NCBI GenBank assembly: GCA_016715885.1
Contig: JADJXL010000025.1
Span: 124,001-188,000, forward strand
Direction of reading: 5' to 3'
DNA length: 64,000 bases
Source: Polyangiaceae bacterium
Lineage (GTDB): Bacteria > Myxococcota_A > Polyangia > Polyangiales > Polyangiaceae
Positions 1-9,679 of the stretch are shown here, piece by piece (position 1 is the first letter of the stretch; each line of letters begins with the position of its first letter). The notes beneath the pieces are model-generated. The model saw nothing but the letters and a program-made list of their open reading frames with translations, searched no databases and was not told where the DNA came from. A program made the translations under genes and the position numbers.

Positions 1-456
1 GTCGATGCGGCCGGCAATATCCTGATCGCTGTGAGTTTTTCCGGCACCATCAATTACGGCGCCGGTCCGATGACAGCCGCAGGACCGCAAGATCTCGGCC
101 TGATCAAACTCGATCTGGCAGGCAACGTCGTGTGGCAAAAACAGTTCGGCAGCAGCATGTTCACAATGGGAGACGTCAATGGCTTGTCGCGCACGGCAAC
201 GGGCGATATGACGGTATGGGGCAATCATACAGGACCCATCGACTTTGGCACGGGCACGCTTTCAGGCGCGAAGTTCATCGTCAAGTTCGATGCCTCCGGA
301 AACGCGCTATGGCATGTCGACCTCGTGAGTGCCGATATGCTGTTGGTAGCTGGAGATCTATCCGGTGCCGTGTACGTGGCTTCGCCCAACAACTACACCA
401 ACGTCGATTTCGGCTGGGGCGCGGTCAACGCGCTCTTCATGGCCAAGTACCAGTGA
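1..456 (+). CDS. C-terminal part of an SBBP-type beta-propeller repeat protein (5' end outside window)
   Basis: The reading frame is already open at base 1, so this is the tail of a longer gene rather than a gene starting at the internal GTG at 31. The visible ~150 residues repeat a pattern of 'IKLDLAGNVVWQKQFG', 'KFIVKFDASGNALWHVDL' and Gly-rich turns such as 'IDFGTGTLSG'. This resembles SBBP/beta-propeller repeats of exported myxobacterial proteins, with paired D-x-x-G-N-x-x-W strands. There is no membrane segment or sorting signal at the C-terminus, which ends 'FMAKYQ'. The function is unknown. An extracellular or periplasmic location is inferred from the repeat type only. A hairpin terminator follows the stop codon closely. 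Confidence 0.7.
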   Translation, partial: VDAAGNILIAVSFSGTINYGAGPMTAAGPQDLGLIKLDLAGNVVWQKQFGSSMFTMGDVNGLSRTATGDMTVWGNHTGPIDFGTGTLSGAKFIVKFDASGNALWHVDLVSADMLLVAGDLSGAVYVASPNNYTNVDFGWGAVNALFMAKYQ

Positions 457-469
457 ACGTGCAGTGCAT

Positions 470-505
470 GATGCGCCGACGTTTGTCGGCGCATCCGTTC
501 GCATT
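470..505 (+). terminator. Rho-independent-like terminator after the SBBP gene
   Basis: Bases 470-480 and 485-495 form a perfect 11-bp stem (GATGCGCCGAC / GTCGGCGCATC) with a GTTT loop. A T-containing stretch (CATTTTCTT) follows. It starts 14 bases after the stop codon at 454-456. Confidence 0.7.
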
Positions 506-839
506 TTCTTGACTTGCTCCGATCCGCTCGCTGTGCTGCGAACTCCTCGATGAGCCGATGCCCGAACGCAGCCCAAACAGGTCGTCAAAAAATGGTTGCG
601 GCAAAGGGGCAATCGTTCGATGATCGCGCCCGGATTTTCCCAACGGCACGAGCGTCGTCGTACTCGTGAGCCGCAACAAAGCACGGCCCATGCGCGCCAA
701 GTCGAAACAAGGCCACGCTCGCCACGAACAAAAGCATGAAGTCACCGTCGATGCGCGCCCGCCAAAGCGTGCCAACGAATGGGGTCATGGCGCTGCGACG
801 CCGGAGAACAGCGAAGCTGAACGCGGCGAATCGCCCACG
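506..839 (+). other. Intergenic leader upstream of the first Ser/Thr kinase
   Basis: This stretch of about 330 bases lies between the terminator and the chosen kinase start. A frame runs open back to a GTG at 666, but its translation is rich in Arg, Lys and His and looks like noncoding read-through. It probably carries the kinase promoter. No clear promoter box or repeat was recognised. Confidence 0.4.
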
Positions 840-2267
840 ATGCCGTCGCCCGGCGACATTTTGCTCGGCAAATACTGCGTCGAGCGAGTGCTCGGGCAAG
901 GCGGCATGGGCACGGTCGTGGCGGCGCGGCACATCGAGCTTGGGGAGCTTTATGCAATCAAGATCATGCTGCCCGATATCATGGACAAACACGATGCCGT
1001 GAATCGCTTTCTGCGTGAAGCGCGCGCGTCCGCACGACTGAAAAGCGACCATGTCGCACGCGTGCACGACATCAGCCGCCCAGATGATGGCCTCCTGTTC
1101 ATGGTGATGGAGTACCTCGAAGGTACGGACCTAAAGACGCATCTCGCATCCCATGGCCGTCTTCCCGCAAAGGAAGCAATCACGTACGTGCTGCAAGCAT
1201 GTGAGGCCATTGCCGAAGCGCACGAGAAAGAAATCGTGCATCGCGACATCAAACCGGCGAACTTGTTTCTCACGCGAAAACCAAAGACCGGCGCACCGAT
1301 CGTGAAAGTGCTCGATTTTGGCATCTCCAAACAGCTCAATCCAGCGCCCGGCTCGGACCTCACCAAAACCGGCGCCATGCTCGGATCGCCGCTTTATATG
1401 TCTCCCGAGCAAATGACCCATGCCCGCAATGTCGACGCGCGAACGGATATCTGGTCGCTCGGCGTCGTGCTCTACGAGCTCGTGACCGGAAAAGTGCCAT
1501 TCGAAGGTGAAACGCTGACGCAGGTGGTCCACAGCGTAATGAATGTCGCCCCAAAGCCCATACGCGCGCACGTGCCCGATGTTTCGCCTTCGCTCGAGGC
1601 GGTGATTCAGCACTGTCTGGCAAAGAATATAGAGGGCAGATATCCCAACGTCGAAGCGCTACAAAAAGCGCTCGAACAGGTGCTGGCGGGAGCGTTCGTC
1701 GAAGAATCGTTCGAGGACACGTCACGCGCGGGTTTGTCGCAACCAGACGACAAAACGCAGGGCAACGAGGTGCGGGCAAGCGCCGCAACGTCGCAAAATG
1801 ATTCGGAAAATCGTCCACCGACAAAACGAACGCGCGCCGCGGTCGCGGCTGTCATCAGCGTGGTCACCGTCCTTCTTGGAGCTGGCACGTACGTGAGCAT
1901 GCGTTCGCCCTCGCACACGGAGACAAACTCGAATGATCTCAGCGCAAGGGCGGAATCAGTCGACACAGTGCCCGTCGAGCAGCCACGGGCGCCTGTAGGA
2001 TCGGCGTTGGCCGAGCCGGTCGTGACTGCGCAGGAAGCGAGCGCCGCTGCATTGCCGAGTGCGAGTGCCAAGGCCGCATCGAATCTGCACGGAGCGACGT
2101 TCGCATCGAGCACGACGACAGCACGTACGGGAGCGCCGAAGGGCTCGACGAAATCAGTTGATGATGCAGCGCCATCCGCGTCAGCGGCGCCGAAAGCCGA
2201 AAACTCCACGGTGGCGCCAGCGCCGACGGATGGCGGGGCACGCAAATGGAGGAAAGGGCCACTTTGA
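840..2267 (+). CDS. Membrane-anchored eukaryotic-type Ser/Thr protein kinase
   Basis: This is a 475-residue kinase of the bacterial Hanks type. The catalytic domain covers roughly residues 10-280. It has the glycine loop 'VLGQGGMG', ATP-binding Lys41 in 'YAIKIM', catalytic Asp136 in 'HRDIKPAN', Asp159 of the DFG motif, and 'GSPLYMSPEQM' in the activation segment. A low-complexity linker leads to one hydrophobic segment at about residues 330-350. An Ala/Ser/Pro-rich outer part of some 120 residues follows. This suggests a cytoplasmic kinase with an exported tail. The ATG at 840 was chosen because it puts the usual short lead before the kinase fold. An in-frame GTG at 666 would add 58 poorly conserved-looking residues. 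The stop overlaps the start of the next gene, so the two are probably co-translated. Confidence 0.9.
   Translation: MPSPGDILLGKYCVERVLGQGGMGTVVAARHIELGELYAIKIMLPDIMDKHDAVNRFLREARASARLKSDHVARVHDISRPDDGLLFMVMEYLEGTDLKTHLASHGRLPAKEAITYVLQACEAIAEAHEKEIVHRDIKPANLFLTRKPKTGAPIVKVLDFGISKQLNPAPGSDLTKTGAMLGSPLYMSPEQMTHARNVDARTDIWSLGVVLYELVTGKVPFEGETLTQVVHSVMNVAPKPIRAHVPDVSPSLEAVIQHCLAKNIEGRYPNVEALQKALEQVLAGAFVEESFEDTSRAGLSQPDDKTQGNEVRASAATSQNDSENRPPTKRTRAAVAAVISVVTVLLGAGTYVSMRSPSHTETNSNDLSARAESVDTVPVEQPRAPVGSALAEPVVTAQEASAAALPSASAKAASNLHGATFASSTTTARTGAPKGSTKSVDDAAPSASAAPKAENSTVAPAPTDGGARKWRKGPL
2248..2257 (+). promoter_or_regulatory. Ribosome binding site deciding the start of the TPR/PEGA gene
   Basis: GGAGGAAAGG lies at 2248-2257, six bases before a TTG at 2264-2266. 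That TTG shares bases with the kinase stop codon (TTGA). An ATG at 2246 in the same frame would lie before this Shine-Dalgarno sequence, so the TTG is the better start. Confidence 0.55.
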
Positions 2268-3334
2268 TTTCGAGATTGCACGCAAGCAGCGGGGCTCGAT
2301 GGACGTGTGCATGGGCATGTTCGAGCTTGGTGCTCGTAGCTTCGGCAATTTCGCTTGGACAAACGATTGACCCGCAAAGAGCAACGGATGCGCAAGCGCT
2401 GTATGAGCAAGCCGTCAGCGAGATGGACGCCGGAAAGTTCGCGAGCGCGTGCAAAAAGCTCGAGGAAGTGACGCGGCTCGTGCCCGAAGGTGTGGGCGGC
2501 AAGTATACGCTGGGGGAGTGTTACGAACAGCTCGGGAGATTGGCGAGTGCGTGGACGCAATTTGCATTTGCCGAACAAGTGGCGATGCGGCTCGGACAAA
2601 CCGATCGGGCCGAGGATGCGAGCAAAAGAGCGGCAGCGCTGAAACCGAAGCTCGCTACGCTGTCGATCATCGTTCCTGCGGTGCTGAGTCAGGTGCCGGG
2701 CATATCGATCGTGCGCAATGGCGTGGAGTTACGTGAGCCGCAATGGGCAACGGCGCTCTACGTGGACGCTGGTCAACACGAGCTGGTGGTGACGGCGCCC
2801 GGGTATACGACGTGGAAAAAGCGCATCGAGGTGTTGACCGACGGTGTGAATGTGAAGTTTTCGGTGCCCGAAGGTGCCATCAAGCCGGACCCCAAGGCAA
2901 AGCCGCAAGGCGGGGAGCCAATCGTTCCGGTCGTGATTGCGCCGCCGGCTCCGGATCGGACGTGGCAAATGCCGTTGGGTATGGCAAGTGCGGGGGTGGG
3001 AGCCGTCGCCATCGTGGCGGGAGCGATTTTTGGAGGCGTGGCCATTGCGACGAAAAATGATTGCAACGCGGACGGCCATTGCGATGTGCAAACGAATCGT
3101 TGTGACGAATTCGGCCGACTCATGCGCGAAAAGGCCGTGGAGTGGGGCAATGTGTCGACAGGGCTCATCATTGCGGGAAGCGCGCTCGCTGCGGGCGGGG
3201 TCCTGTTGTGGGTGACCGCTCCGCCGCCGAAACAAGGCAAAACGGACGAACCGAAGCCGAATGCGCGCGGCGGCGAAGTGCGGGCGGGCATTGTCATGGC
3301 GCCGGGATGGCTCGGAGCGCGAGGAACGTTTTGA
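2264..3334 (+). CDS. Exported TPR/PEGA-like protein translationally coupled to the kinase
   Basis: The protein has about 356 residues. It begins with a signal-peptide-like segment ('SSLVLVASAISLG') and a tetratricopeptide-like helical region ('ALYEQAVSEMDAGKFASA', 'GECYEQLGRLASAWTQF') to about residue 125. A PEGA-like beta domain follows: 'ISIVRNGVEL', 'YVDAGQHELVVTAPGYTTW'. A Pro-rich linker then leads to two hydrophobic segments at about 240-262 and 295-315, with four Cys between them. This architecture is common beside myxobacterial Ser/Thr kinases. Its role is unknown and may be scaffolding of an envelope complex or sensing for the kinase. The start overlaps the kinase stop in a TTGA arrangement with a strong ribosome binding site, so expression is likely tied to the kinase. 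Confidence 0.75.
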   Translation: MISRLHASSGARWTCAWACSSLVLVASAISLGQTIDPQRATDAQALYEQAVSEMDAGKFASACKKLEEVTRLVPEGVGGKYTLGECYEQLGRLASAWTQFAFAEQVAMRLGQTDRAEDASKRAAALKPKLATLSIIVPAVLSQVPGISIVRNGVELREPQWATALYVDAGQHELVVTAPGYTTWKKRIEVLTDGVNVKFSVPEGAIKPDPKAKPQGGEPIVPVVIAPPAPDRTWQMPLGMASAGVGAVAIVAGAIFGGVAIATKNDCNADGHCDVQTNRCDEFGRLMREKAVEWGNVSTGLIIAGSALAAGGVLLWVTAPPPKQGKTDEPKPNARGGEVRAGIVMAPGWLGARGTF

Positions 3335-3344
3335 TGCCTGGCCT

Positions 3345-5579
3345 TCAAAACAGAATGTGCGGCAATTGATTGCCCATTTCTCCCGCTTCATCACCTCGAG
3401 TTTCCTTATCGCCGAGCCCGAGCTGTCCATAATAATTCGGACCCCAGCATTTGAGGTCGCCGGTCGTCAGTAGGGCGCAGGCACAACCCCCCACCGCGAC
3501 GCTTGCGACGGTCGCGCCGGTTCCAAGGTTCACGAAAGGCAGATTGTCTCCCATTTCATTGGGCTGGTCACCGCGATCGAACGCATCCCCAATGCCCAGC
3601 AATCCCAAATTGCGGCCCCAGCACTTCACGCCTCCGTCGAGCAATACCACACATGTCGATACGAACGTGCTAATGCTTTTGGCCTTCTGATCCAGTCCAA
3701 GGTCGACCGTTGGCAAGTTGTCTCCCATCTCCAGAGGCTCATCGCCTCGATTCATGACATCGCCCCGACCGAGCTGACCATACATGTTGCCTCCCCAACA
3801 TTTGACGGTAGCGTCATTCAGGAGCGCACACGCATGTTCAAGACCGGCGACCACGGCAATGGCTGTTTTTCCTACCCCAAGATCGACAGCAGGAAGAGCA
3901 TCGCCCATTTCATTGGATTCGTTACCTCGATGATTGGTATCGCCTAAACCAAGTTGACCCACACCATTATTGCCCCAGCACTTGACGTTGCCATCATTCA
4001 GGAGCGCACATGTAAAGCCGACGCCCAATGACAACTCGATGGCCGTTTTGCCCGTTCCCAAATCGACTGCGGGCAATGCGTCACCCATTTCATTCGGTCC
4101 ATCACCACGCGGCAATGTATCGCCCAGACCAAGCTGTCCGACGTCGTTGGCTCCCCAGCACTTCACGGTGTCGTCGTTCAGAATGGCGCAGGTGTGGCCC
4201 CAGCCAGCCGTGATTGCCGTGGCCCATTTCATCGTTCCCAGTTCCACCGCAGGCAGATTGTCCCCCATTTGGCCCGGCATGACGCCTCGATGCGTGTTGT
4301 CACCCAATCCGAGCTGCCCGACTGCATTTCTCCCCCAGCATTTCACGCGTCCGGTCGTCGACAGCGCGCACGTATGTATTCCTCCAGCAGAAAGCGCGAC
4401 GGGCACCATGTCCGTTCCCAAATCGACTGCGGGCAAGTTGTTGCCCATTTCGAATGGTGCATCTCCGCGGTGTTGCTGGTCCCCCAATCCTAACTCTCCG
4501 TAGTTGTTCTGGCCCCAGCACTTGACTCGCGCGTCGTCGAGGATGACGCAACTGTGCCCGAGATTGCGCCCAATGACGACCGTCGTCGCCAAATGCCGGC
4601 ACATCGCAGGACAGCCATCGCCATTCACCGTATTGCCGTCATCGCATAACTCGCCCGTCTGCACGAAGCCATTTCCGCAAATATATTCCTGGCACGTTTC
4701 GGAACAACCGTCATTGGGCTCGACGTTTCCATCATCGCAGGCTTCGCCAAGCACGGATGACAGATAACCATCGCCGCAAAAGCAATCCGTTCCTTCCTCG
4801 TTCACCGAGCCGTCGCAATCTTCGTCCAATTGATCAGCGTCGCACGTTTCGGTGCTTGGTGTCCGTTCTCCTTCACAGGGCCCGAAACCGAGCCCGCCAT
4901 GACAAACCATCGTGCCGCCATGACAAACACCCTGGTTCTCCGTGCCTGCGGGGCCGGAATAACACGGGAGCACCTGACTCGGTTCGCAGATGCATCCGAG
5001 TCCCCCTTCATTCGTTTGCCCATTACAATCATCGTCTTCGGGCGTGTAGCAGGTTTCCTCGATGGGCAAGACTTGTCCAACACATCCGCCAATGGGTTTT
5101 CCCTGCGGATCACATGCCTGCACACCTTCTACGCACGCGCCTTTGCCCTTCGTACCGGGTGGACCATCATAACAAGGGAAGTTGGACTTTGGCATATGCA
5201 CTGGCGTGGGTCCGTCGCACGCGTCTTCGGTACACGGGTCGCCGTCGTCGAAGTCGGTGGGTACGACAATGGTGCGCGTTTTTCCGAGGCCGTCACATTG
5301 CACCTGGACGCAGTCGCCCGGGGTTTGCTGCGCAAGCGCCGTTCCTTCGATAGCATCGACGAAAACGCATGTGCGCTGCTCACAAGCGACCGCCTCACGG
5401 CAATCAGGAAATTCGACCGTGCAGTCGTCGATGGTCGAGTAAGTCGCGCCATGCACGCGAGGGAGTCCTTCGAGGATGTGCGCGATCGCATTGCAGCTAG
5501 GATTGCCACCCAGCACGAGCGTCGTGAACAGCGCAATGCACGACGAACGAAATCGTTTCATCGGGCCAAACCTCGTCAT
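3345..5579 (-). CDS. Secreted lipoprotein: MopE-type and DUF4215 Cys-rich stalk plus seven-bladed RCC1 propeller
   Basis: The 744-residue protein starts with a signal sequence and a Cys in 'GGNPSCNAIAHI', at the same place as the lipobox Cys of its paralogs. A Cys-rich stalk follows with two MopE-like motifs ('CYTPEDDDCNGQTNEG', 'DQLDEDCDGSVNEEG') and DUF4215 repeats ('GEACDDGNVEPNDGC', 'GELCDDGNTVNGDGC'). The C-terminal half holds seven RCC1 repeats, each with 'KCWG' and 'GQLGLGD', which is enough for one closed propeller. Each blade has a Cys about ten residues before CWG, suggesting one disulfide per blade and an extracytoplasmic location. The ATG at 5579 overlaps the stop of the upstream paralog (ATGA), and a frame extension further upstream is not needed. 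The function is unknown; surface recognition or binding is inferred. Confidence 0.8.
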   Translation of the reverse strand: MTRFGPMKRFRSSCIALFTTLVLGGNPSCNAIAHILEGLPRVHGATYSTIDDCTVEFPDCREAVACEQRTCVFVDAIEGTALAQQTPGDCVQVQCDGLGKTRTIVVPTDFDDGDPCTEDACDGPTPVHMPKSNFPCYDGPPGTKGKGACVEGVQACDPQGKPIGGCVGQVLPIEETCYTPEDDDCNGQTNEGGLGCICEPSQVLPCYSGPAGTENQGVCHGGTMVCHGGLGFGPCEGERTPSTETCDADQLDEDCDGSVNEEGTDCFCGDGYLSSVLGEACDDGNVEPNDGCSETCQEYICGNGFVQTGELCDDGNTVNGDGCPAMCRHLATTVVIGRNLGHSCVILDDARVKCWGQNNYGELGLGDQQHRGDAPFEMGNNLPAVDLGTDMVPVALSAGGIHTCALSTTGRVKCWGRNAVGQLGLGDNTHRGVMPGQMGDNLPAVELGTMKWATAITAGWGHTCAILNDDTVKCWGANDVGQLGLGDTLPRGDGPNEMGDALPAVDLGTGKTAIELSLGVGFTCALLNDGNVKCWGNNGVGQLGLGDTNHRGNESNEMGDALPAVDLGVGKTAIAVVAGLEHACALLNDATVKCWGGNMYGQLGRGDVMNRGDEPLEMGDNLPTVDLGLDQKAKSISTFVSTCVVLLDGGVKCWGRNLGLLGIGDAFDRGDQPNEMGDNLPFVNLGTGATVASVAVGGCACALLTTGDLKCWGPNYYGQLGLGDKETRGDEAGEMGNQLPHILF

Positions 5580-8500
5580 GGGGCCACGAATGGCAATAGG
5601 TCTCCTTGCTCGTCGACATCGTCGCCGATGCGCAGCGTATGACCCAATCCGAGCTGACCCAATTGATTCCATCCCCAGCACTTGATGCGGCCGCCCGTCA
5701 CGATCGCGCAATCGTGATCGGCTCCGGACGCAATGACCGTTGCCATTTTACCGGTTCCAAGATTGACGGTATCCAACGACCTGTTCCAGCATTCGACATG
5801 ACCATCGTCCACTAGAGCGCACGAGCTCGTCATGGCTACCGCCGTTTTTCCCGGTCCCAGATCCACCGCCGGAAGATTGTCACCCATCTCGTTCGGTTCG
5901 TCGCCGATTGGGGGATTGAGCTGCCCCCAGCACTTGATGCTGCCATCGTTCAACAATGCGCAGATGTGATTGTAATTCGCTGCAATCTGTACGGCCGTTT
6001 TTCCCGTGCCCAGATTGACCACAGGCAAAGCATCACCCATGTGCTCAGGCAGAAACCCACGAGACACGTTATCGCCAAGCCCGAGTTGTCCATCGTCATT
6101 GCGTCCCCAACACTTCACGCTGCCATCATTCAGGATTGCACACGTGTATTGATGACCGCATGTAACGGCGACGGCTTTTTTTCCGGTTCCCAAGTTCACG
6201 GCCGGCAGCATATTGCCCATTTCCAAAGGCTCATCGCCGCGAGTCGCATTGTCCCCCAATCCAAGCTCACCCGCACCACCAGATCCCCAGCATTTGAGCT
6301 GCCCGTCGGACAGAATGGCACACGTATGCATGGTTCCTGCGCCGATGGCAATGGCAGGTTTGCCCAAACTCACAGCAGGAAGCTTGTCGCCCATTTCATT
6401 GGGATTGTCGCCTCGGTACAATTGATCACCTAGGCCCAATCGTCCATGTCCGTTGCTACCCCAGCATTTGACCGTACCTCCCAATAAAATCACACAGACA
6501 TGACTTTCTCCGGCAACGATGTCGACGGCATCGTTACCGCTACCCAGACTGGCAGGCGGCAAATTGTCGCCCATTTCATCAGGGTCGTCGCCACGCACTT
6601 TCGTATCGCCAACACCAAGCTGTCCGGTAAAGTTCGTTCCCCAGCACTTCACCGGGCTATCCATGAGAATCGCGCACGTGAACTTGTTCCCGGCCGCGAT
6701 TTTCACCGCGGATCGCAAACATAGTGCAGGACACGCGTCATCGCTCCTCGTGTTGCCATCATCACAACTTTCCCCCTGTTGAAGGCAACCATCACCACAT
6801 CTAGCGCCGAGGCATCCGTTCGTGCAGGCATCCGTGTTGGATGCATTACCGTCATCACATGGTTCACCCGCCTGGATCACGCCGTCGCCACAGGTTGCAA
6901 GCACGCAATCGTTCCGGCACTCGTCCGTATCGTTCGAGTTACCGTCATCGCAGGTTTCGCCGCGCGCAGGCGACACGAAGCCATCTCCACAGATGCAATC
7001 GAATCCCTCTTCGTTGGACGTACCATCACAATCTTCATCCAAATTGGCGATATCGCACGTTTCTGCAATGGGAATCTGCTGGCCCTCGCACGGCCCATAT
7101 CCTAGGCCGTTCGATTTACATGTCTGCAATCCAATCTTGCAAATGCCCGTACCAGCCGTACCGGGCGGCCCCGTATAACATTCCGTCGTTTCACCGGGGA
7201 GGCAGTTGCAATTCGCGCCCTCTTCGTTCGTTTCTCCATCGCAGTCGTCGTCGTCGGTCGTCGAACACGTCTCCTCGGCGGGCAGCACTTCACCCTGACA
7301 ATTGCCAAATGGTTTTCCAGTAGAATCACATAATTGAATGCCATCCCGGCAGATCCCCTTCCCTCGCGCTTCGGTTGGTCCGCTGAAACAATGATAAAAT
7401 GGCTCGACGCTGTGGACCGGGACCGTACCTTCGCAATGGTCGAACGTGCAGGGATTGCCGTCGTCCCCTGGATCCGATGGGTCGGGGACCCACTTAACGC
7501 GACCTGTACCGTCGCAGACCTTCTTCACGCAATCTCCCTGAGTTTGCTGGGCGAGCGGTGAATCTTGGGGCATTGGGACGAAGATGCAGCCCAAATCGAC
7601 TTCGGGTAAGGCATTGCCCATTTCACCCGGCACGTCACCGCGATGATTGGTATCGCCGAGGCCGAGCTGCCCATGACCATTGTCTCCCCAGCACTTGATT
7701 CGGCCGCCCGCGAGAAGCGCACACGAGTAACTCCATCCGGCAGCGATTGCGGTCGCCACTTCGTTCGTTCCCAAATCGACGGGGGGAAGATTGGCTCCCA
7801 TTTCACCAGATTGGTCTCCTCGGTGGTTCGCGTCTCCCAGTCCAAGCGCTCCGTTCCCATTGTAGCCCCAGCATTTGACGGTTCCATCCTCGATGAGCGC
7901 GCAAACGTGGTACATTCTCGTCGAAATGGCCACGGCCTTCTTCGAGCCATCGATGTCCACCGCGGGCAATTTGTCGCCCATATCCGTCGGATTGCCCCCG
8001 CGCCACACCTCGTCGCCGAGGCCGAGCAGTCCATAATAATTGCCGCCCCAGCATTTGACGGTACCATCATTCAGCAGGGCGCAGGTGTGACCGTATCCAG
8101 CGGCAATCGCAACGGCCGTCTTGTCGGTTCCCAGGTTGACGGCGGCAAGCGCATCCCCCATTTCATCAGGCTCATCGCCTCGATGAAGCGTGTCACCCAA
8201 ACCCAATTGCCCCGAGTCGTTCCTACCCCAACATTTGACATTTCCGTCAAGTAGCAGAGCGCACGAGTGTTCGAAGCCCGCGGCAACGGCGATTGCGTGT
8301 TTATCCGTGCCGAGGTCGACGGCGGGCACATACCCTGGCCTCGTTTCAGGCGTCGCGCCACGCCGCTCGGTGTCACCCAATCCGAGCTGACCATAATCAT
8401 TGTCTCCCCAGCACTTGACGCGTCCGTCAATGAGCACGGCGCAGGTATGGTCATGTCCTGCTGCAACATCGACGACGGGGAAAAAGCACGTGGAGGGGCA

Positions 8501-9559
8501 ACCGTCACCATCCAGAACATTGCCGTCGTCGCAGCTCTCTTCGAACTGATGAATGCCATCGCCGCATGGGGCATTCTTGCAATCCGGCAAGCAGCGATCC
8601 GTCGGATCGAGGTTCTGGTCGTCGCATTCTTCGCCAAGCAAGGATGCTACGAATCCGTCGCCGCACGTAGAAATTTGACACAGCGGATTGCACGCATCCG
8701 CCGCATCGATATTTCCGTCGTCGCACATTTCTCCGTGCGAAACGACATTATCACCACATGTACAATCCAAACCGTCTTCGTTCACCTCGCCGTCGCAATC
8801 CTCGTCGACGAATCCCGGATCGCAATGTTCGACGCCGGGGACGACTTCGCCTTCGCACGGGCCATACGCGATGCCATCGGCGGAGCAGGTCATGAAGCCG
8901 TGGCGGCATACTCCAATCCCATCCGTACCGTCCGGCCCCGAATAGCACGGCAGGGCAAACCCCGGCGTGCACGCGCACCCGTCGCCCTCTTCATTGACGA
9001 ATCCGTCGCAATCGTCATCCTGCGGCGTGTAACACGTCTCCAACCTTGGAACCACCTGTCCTTCACAAATTCCGACGGGTTTGCCGGTCGCATCGCATGC
9101 TTGAAACCCCGCTTTGCAGAGCCCTTGGTTCTGCGTGCCCAGTGGGCCGGTATAACATGAAAAACCATTTTGCAGTGTATGTGTTGGAGCAAAACCATCG
9201 CACGCATCGAGAGTGCAAGGATTGCCGTCATCCGCGTCGTCGGGAAGTGGAATCTGTTTCGTGCCGCCCTTGCCGTCGCATTGCGTCTGCATGCAATCAC
9301 CTGAAACCTGCATCGGCAGCGGGTTGCCTTCGATGGCATGTTCGAAGATGCATCGGTTCTCCGTGCAAGCCACCGCCGTTCGACATGCCGGTTCCGCCAC
9401 GGTGCAATCCGCCAAGGAAATACATCCATCAGCATCGAGCGCATTGCCGGGCCAAATATCGGCGAACGCATTACATCCACAAAAGCTGCCCACGAACGCA
9501 AGCGATACGAACCGGAACGTTTTGCTGAGCAAGTTCAGGTTCGTCGTTCGCACGGTCAT
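5576..9559 (-). CDS. Giant RCC1/MopE lipoprotein, apparent in-frame fusion of two tandem paralogs
   Basis: The 1327 residues contain two paralog units. Unit 1 has a signal peptide and a lipobox-like 'GSFCGCNAF'. It continues with MopE motifs ('CYTPQDDDCDGFVNEEG'), DUF4215 repeats and five complete RCC1 blades. Inside the sixth blade the sequence jumps from 'MGNALPEVDLG' to 'CIFVPMPQDSPLAQQ'. That second piece matches residues some 50 positions into the mature part of the paralogs. Unit 2 then supplies its own MopE and DUF4215 stalk and seven RCC1 blades, but no signal peptide. The simplest reading is a deletion between adjacent tandem genes that kept the frame, with the junction near 7587-7590. 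The 3' end overlaps the next paralog's start by ATGA. Assembly collapse of a repetitive array is the main alternative. Confidence 0.75.
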   Translation of the reverse strand: MTVRTTNLNLLSKTFRFVSLAFVGSFCGCNAFADIWPGNALDADGCISLADCTVAEPACRTAVACTENRCIFEHAIEGNPLPMQVSGDCMQTQCDGKGGTKQIPLPDDADDGNPCTLDACDGFAPTHTLQNGFSCYTGPLGTQNQGLCKAGFQACDATGKPVGICEGQVVPRLETCYTPQDDDCDGFVNEEGDGCACTPGFALPCYSGPDGTDGIGVCRHGFMTCSADGIAYGPCEGEVVPGVEHCDPGFVDEDCDGEVNEDGLDCTCGDNVVSHGEMCDDGNIDAADACNPLCQISTCGDGFVASLLGEECDDQNLDPTDRCLPDCKNAPCGDGIHQFEESCDDGNVLDGDGCPSTCFFPVVDVAAGHDHTCAVLIDGRVKCWGDNDYGQLGLGDTERRGATPETRPGYVPAVDLGTDKHAIAVAAGFEHSCALLLDGNVKCWGRNDSGQLGLGDTLHRGDEPDEMGDALAAVNLGTDKTAVAIAAGYGHTCALLNDGTVKCWGGNYYGLLGLGDEVWRGGNPTDMGDKLPAVDIDGSKKAVAISTRMYHVCALIEDGTVKCWGYNGNGALGLGDANHRGDQSGEMGANLPPVDLGTNEVATAIAAGWSYSCALLAGGRIKCWGDNGHGQLGLGDTNHRGDVPGEMGNALPEVDLGCIFVPMPQDSPLAQQTQGDCVKKVCDGTGRVKWVPDPSDPGDDGNPCTFDHCEGTVPVHSVEPFYHCFSGPTEARGKGICRDGIQLCDSTGKPFGNCQGEVLPAEETCSTTDDDDCDGETNEEGANCNCLPGETTECYTGPPGTAGTGICKIGLQTCKSNGLGYGPCEGQQIPIAETCDIANLDEDCDGTSNEEGFDCICGDGFVSPARGETCDDGNSNDTDECRNDCVLATCGDGVIQAGEPCDDGNASNTDACTNGCLGARCGDGCLQQGESCDDGNTRSDDACPALCLRSAVKIAAGNKFTCAILMDSPVKCWGTNFTGQLGVGDTKVRGDDPDEMGDNLPPASLGSGNDAVDIVAGESHVCVILLGGTVKCWGSNGHGRLGLGDQLYRGDNPNEMGDKLPAVSLGKPAIAIGAGTMHTCAILSDGQLKCWGSGGAGELGLGDNATRGDEPLEMGNMLPAVNLGTGKKAVAVTCGHQYTCAILNDGSVKCWGRNDDGQLGLGDNVSRGFLPEHMGDALPVVNLGTGKTAVQIAANYNHICALLNDGSIKCWGQLNPPIGDEPNEMGDNLPAVDLGPGKTAVAMTSSCALVDDGHVECWNRSLDTVNLGTGKMATVIASGADHDCAIVTGGRIKCWGWNQLGQLGLGHTLRIGDDVDEQGDLLPFVAP

Positions 9560-9679
9560 TGTTCAACGGTATAGGCGAATGATTCTTCACGTCAAGTCTC
9601 TGCGGACGACCCGCCTTGCTTTCCGTGTGTGAAACATTTAGGGTCGGCACGTCGCCTTGTCGTCGCGCTCGAGGTACCC

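Noticed and set aside
666..839. Open-frame extension upstream of the first kinase, starting at a GTG
   Set aside because: Its translation is rich in Arg, Lys and His and looks like noncoding read-through. The kinase fold begins normally from the ATG at 840.
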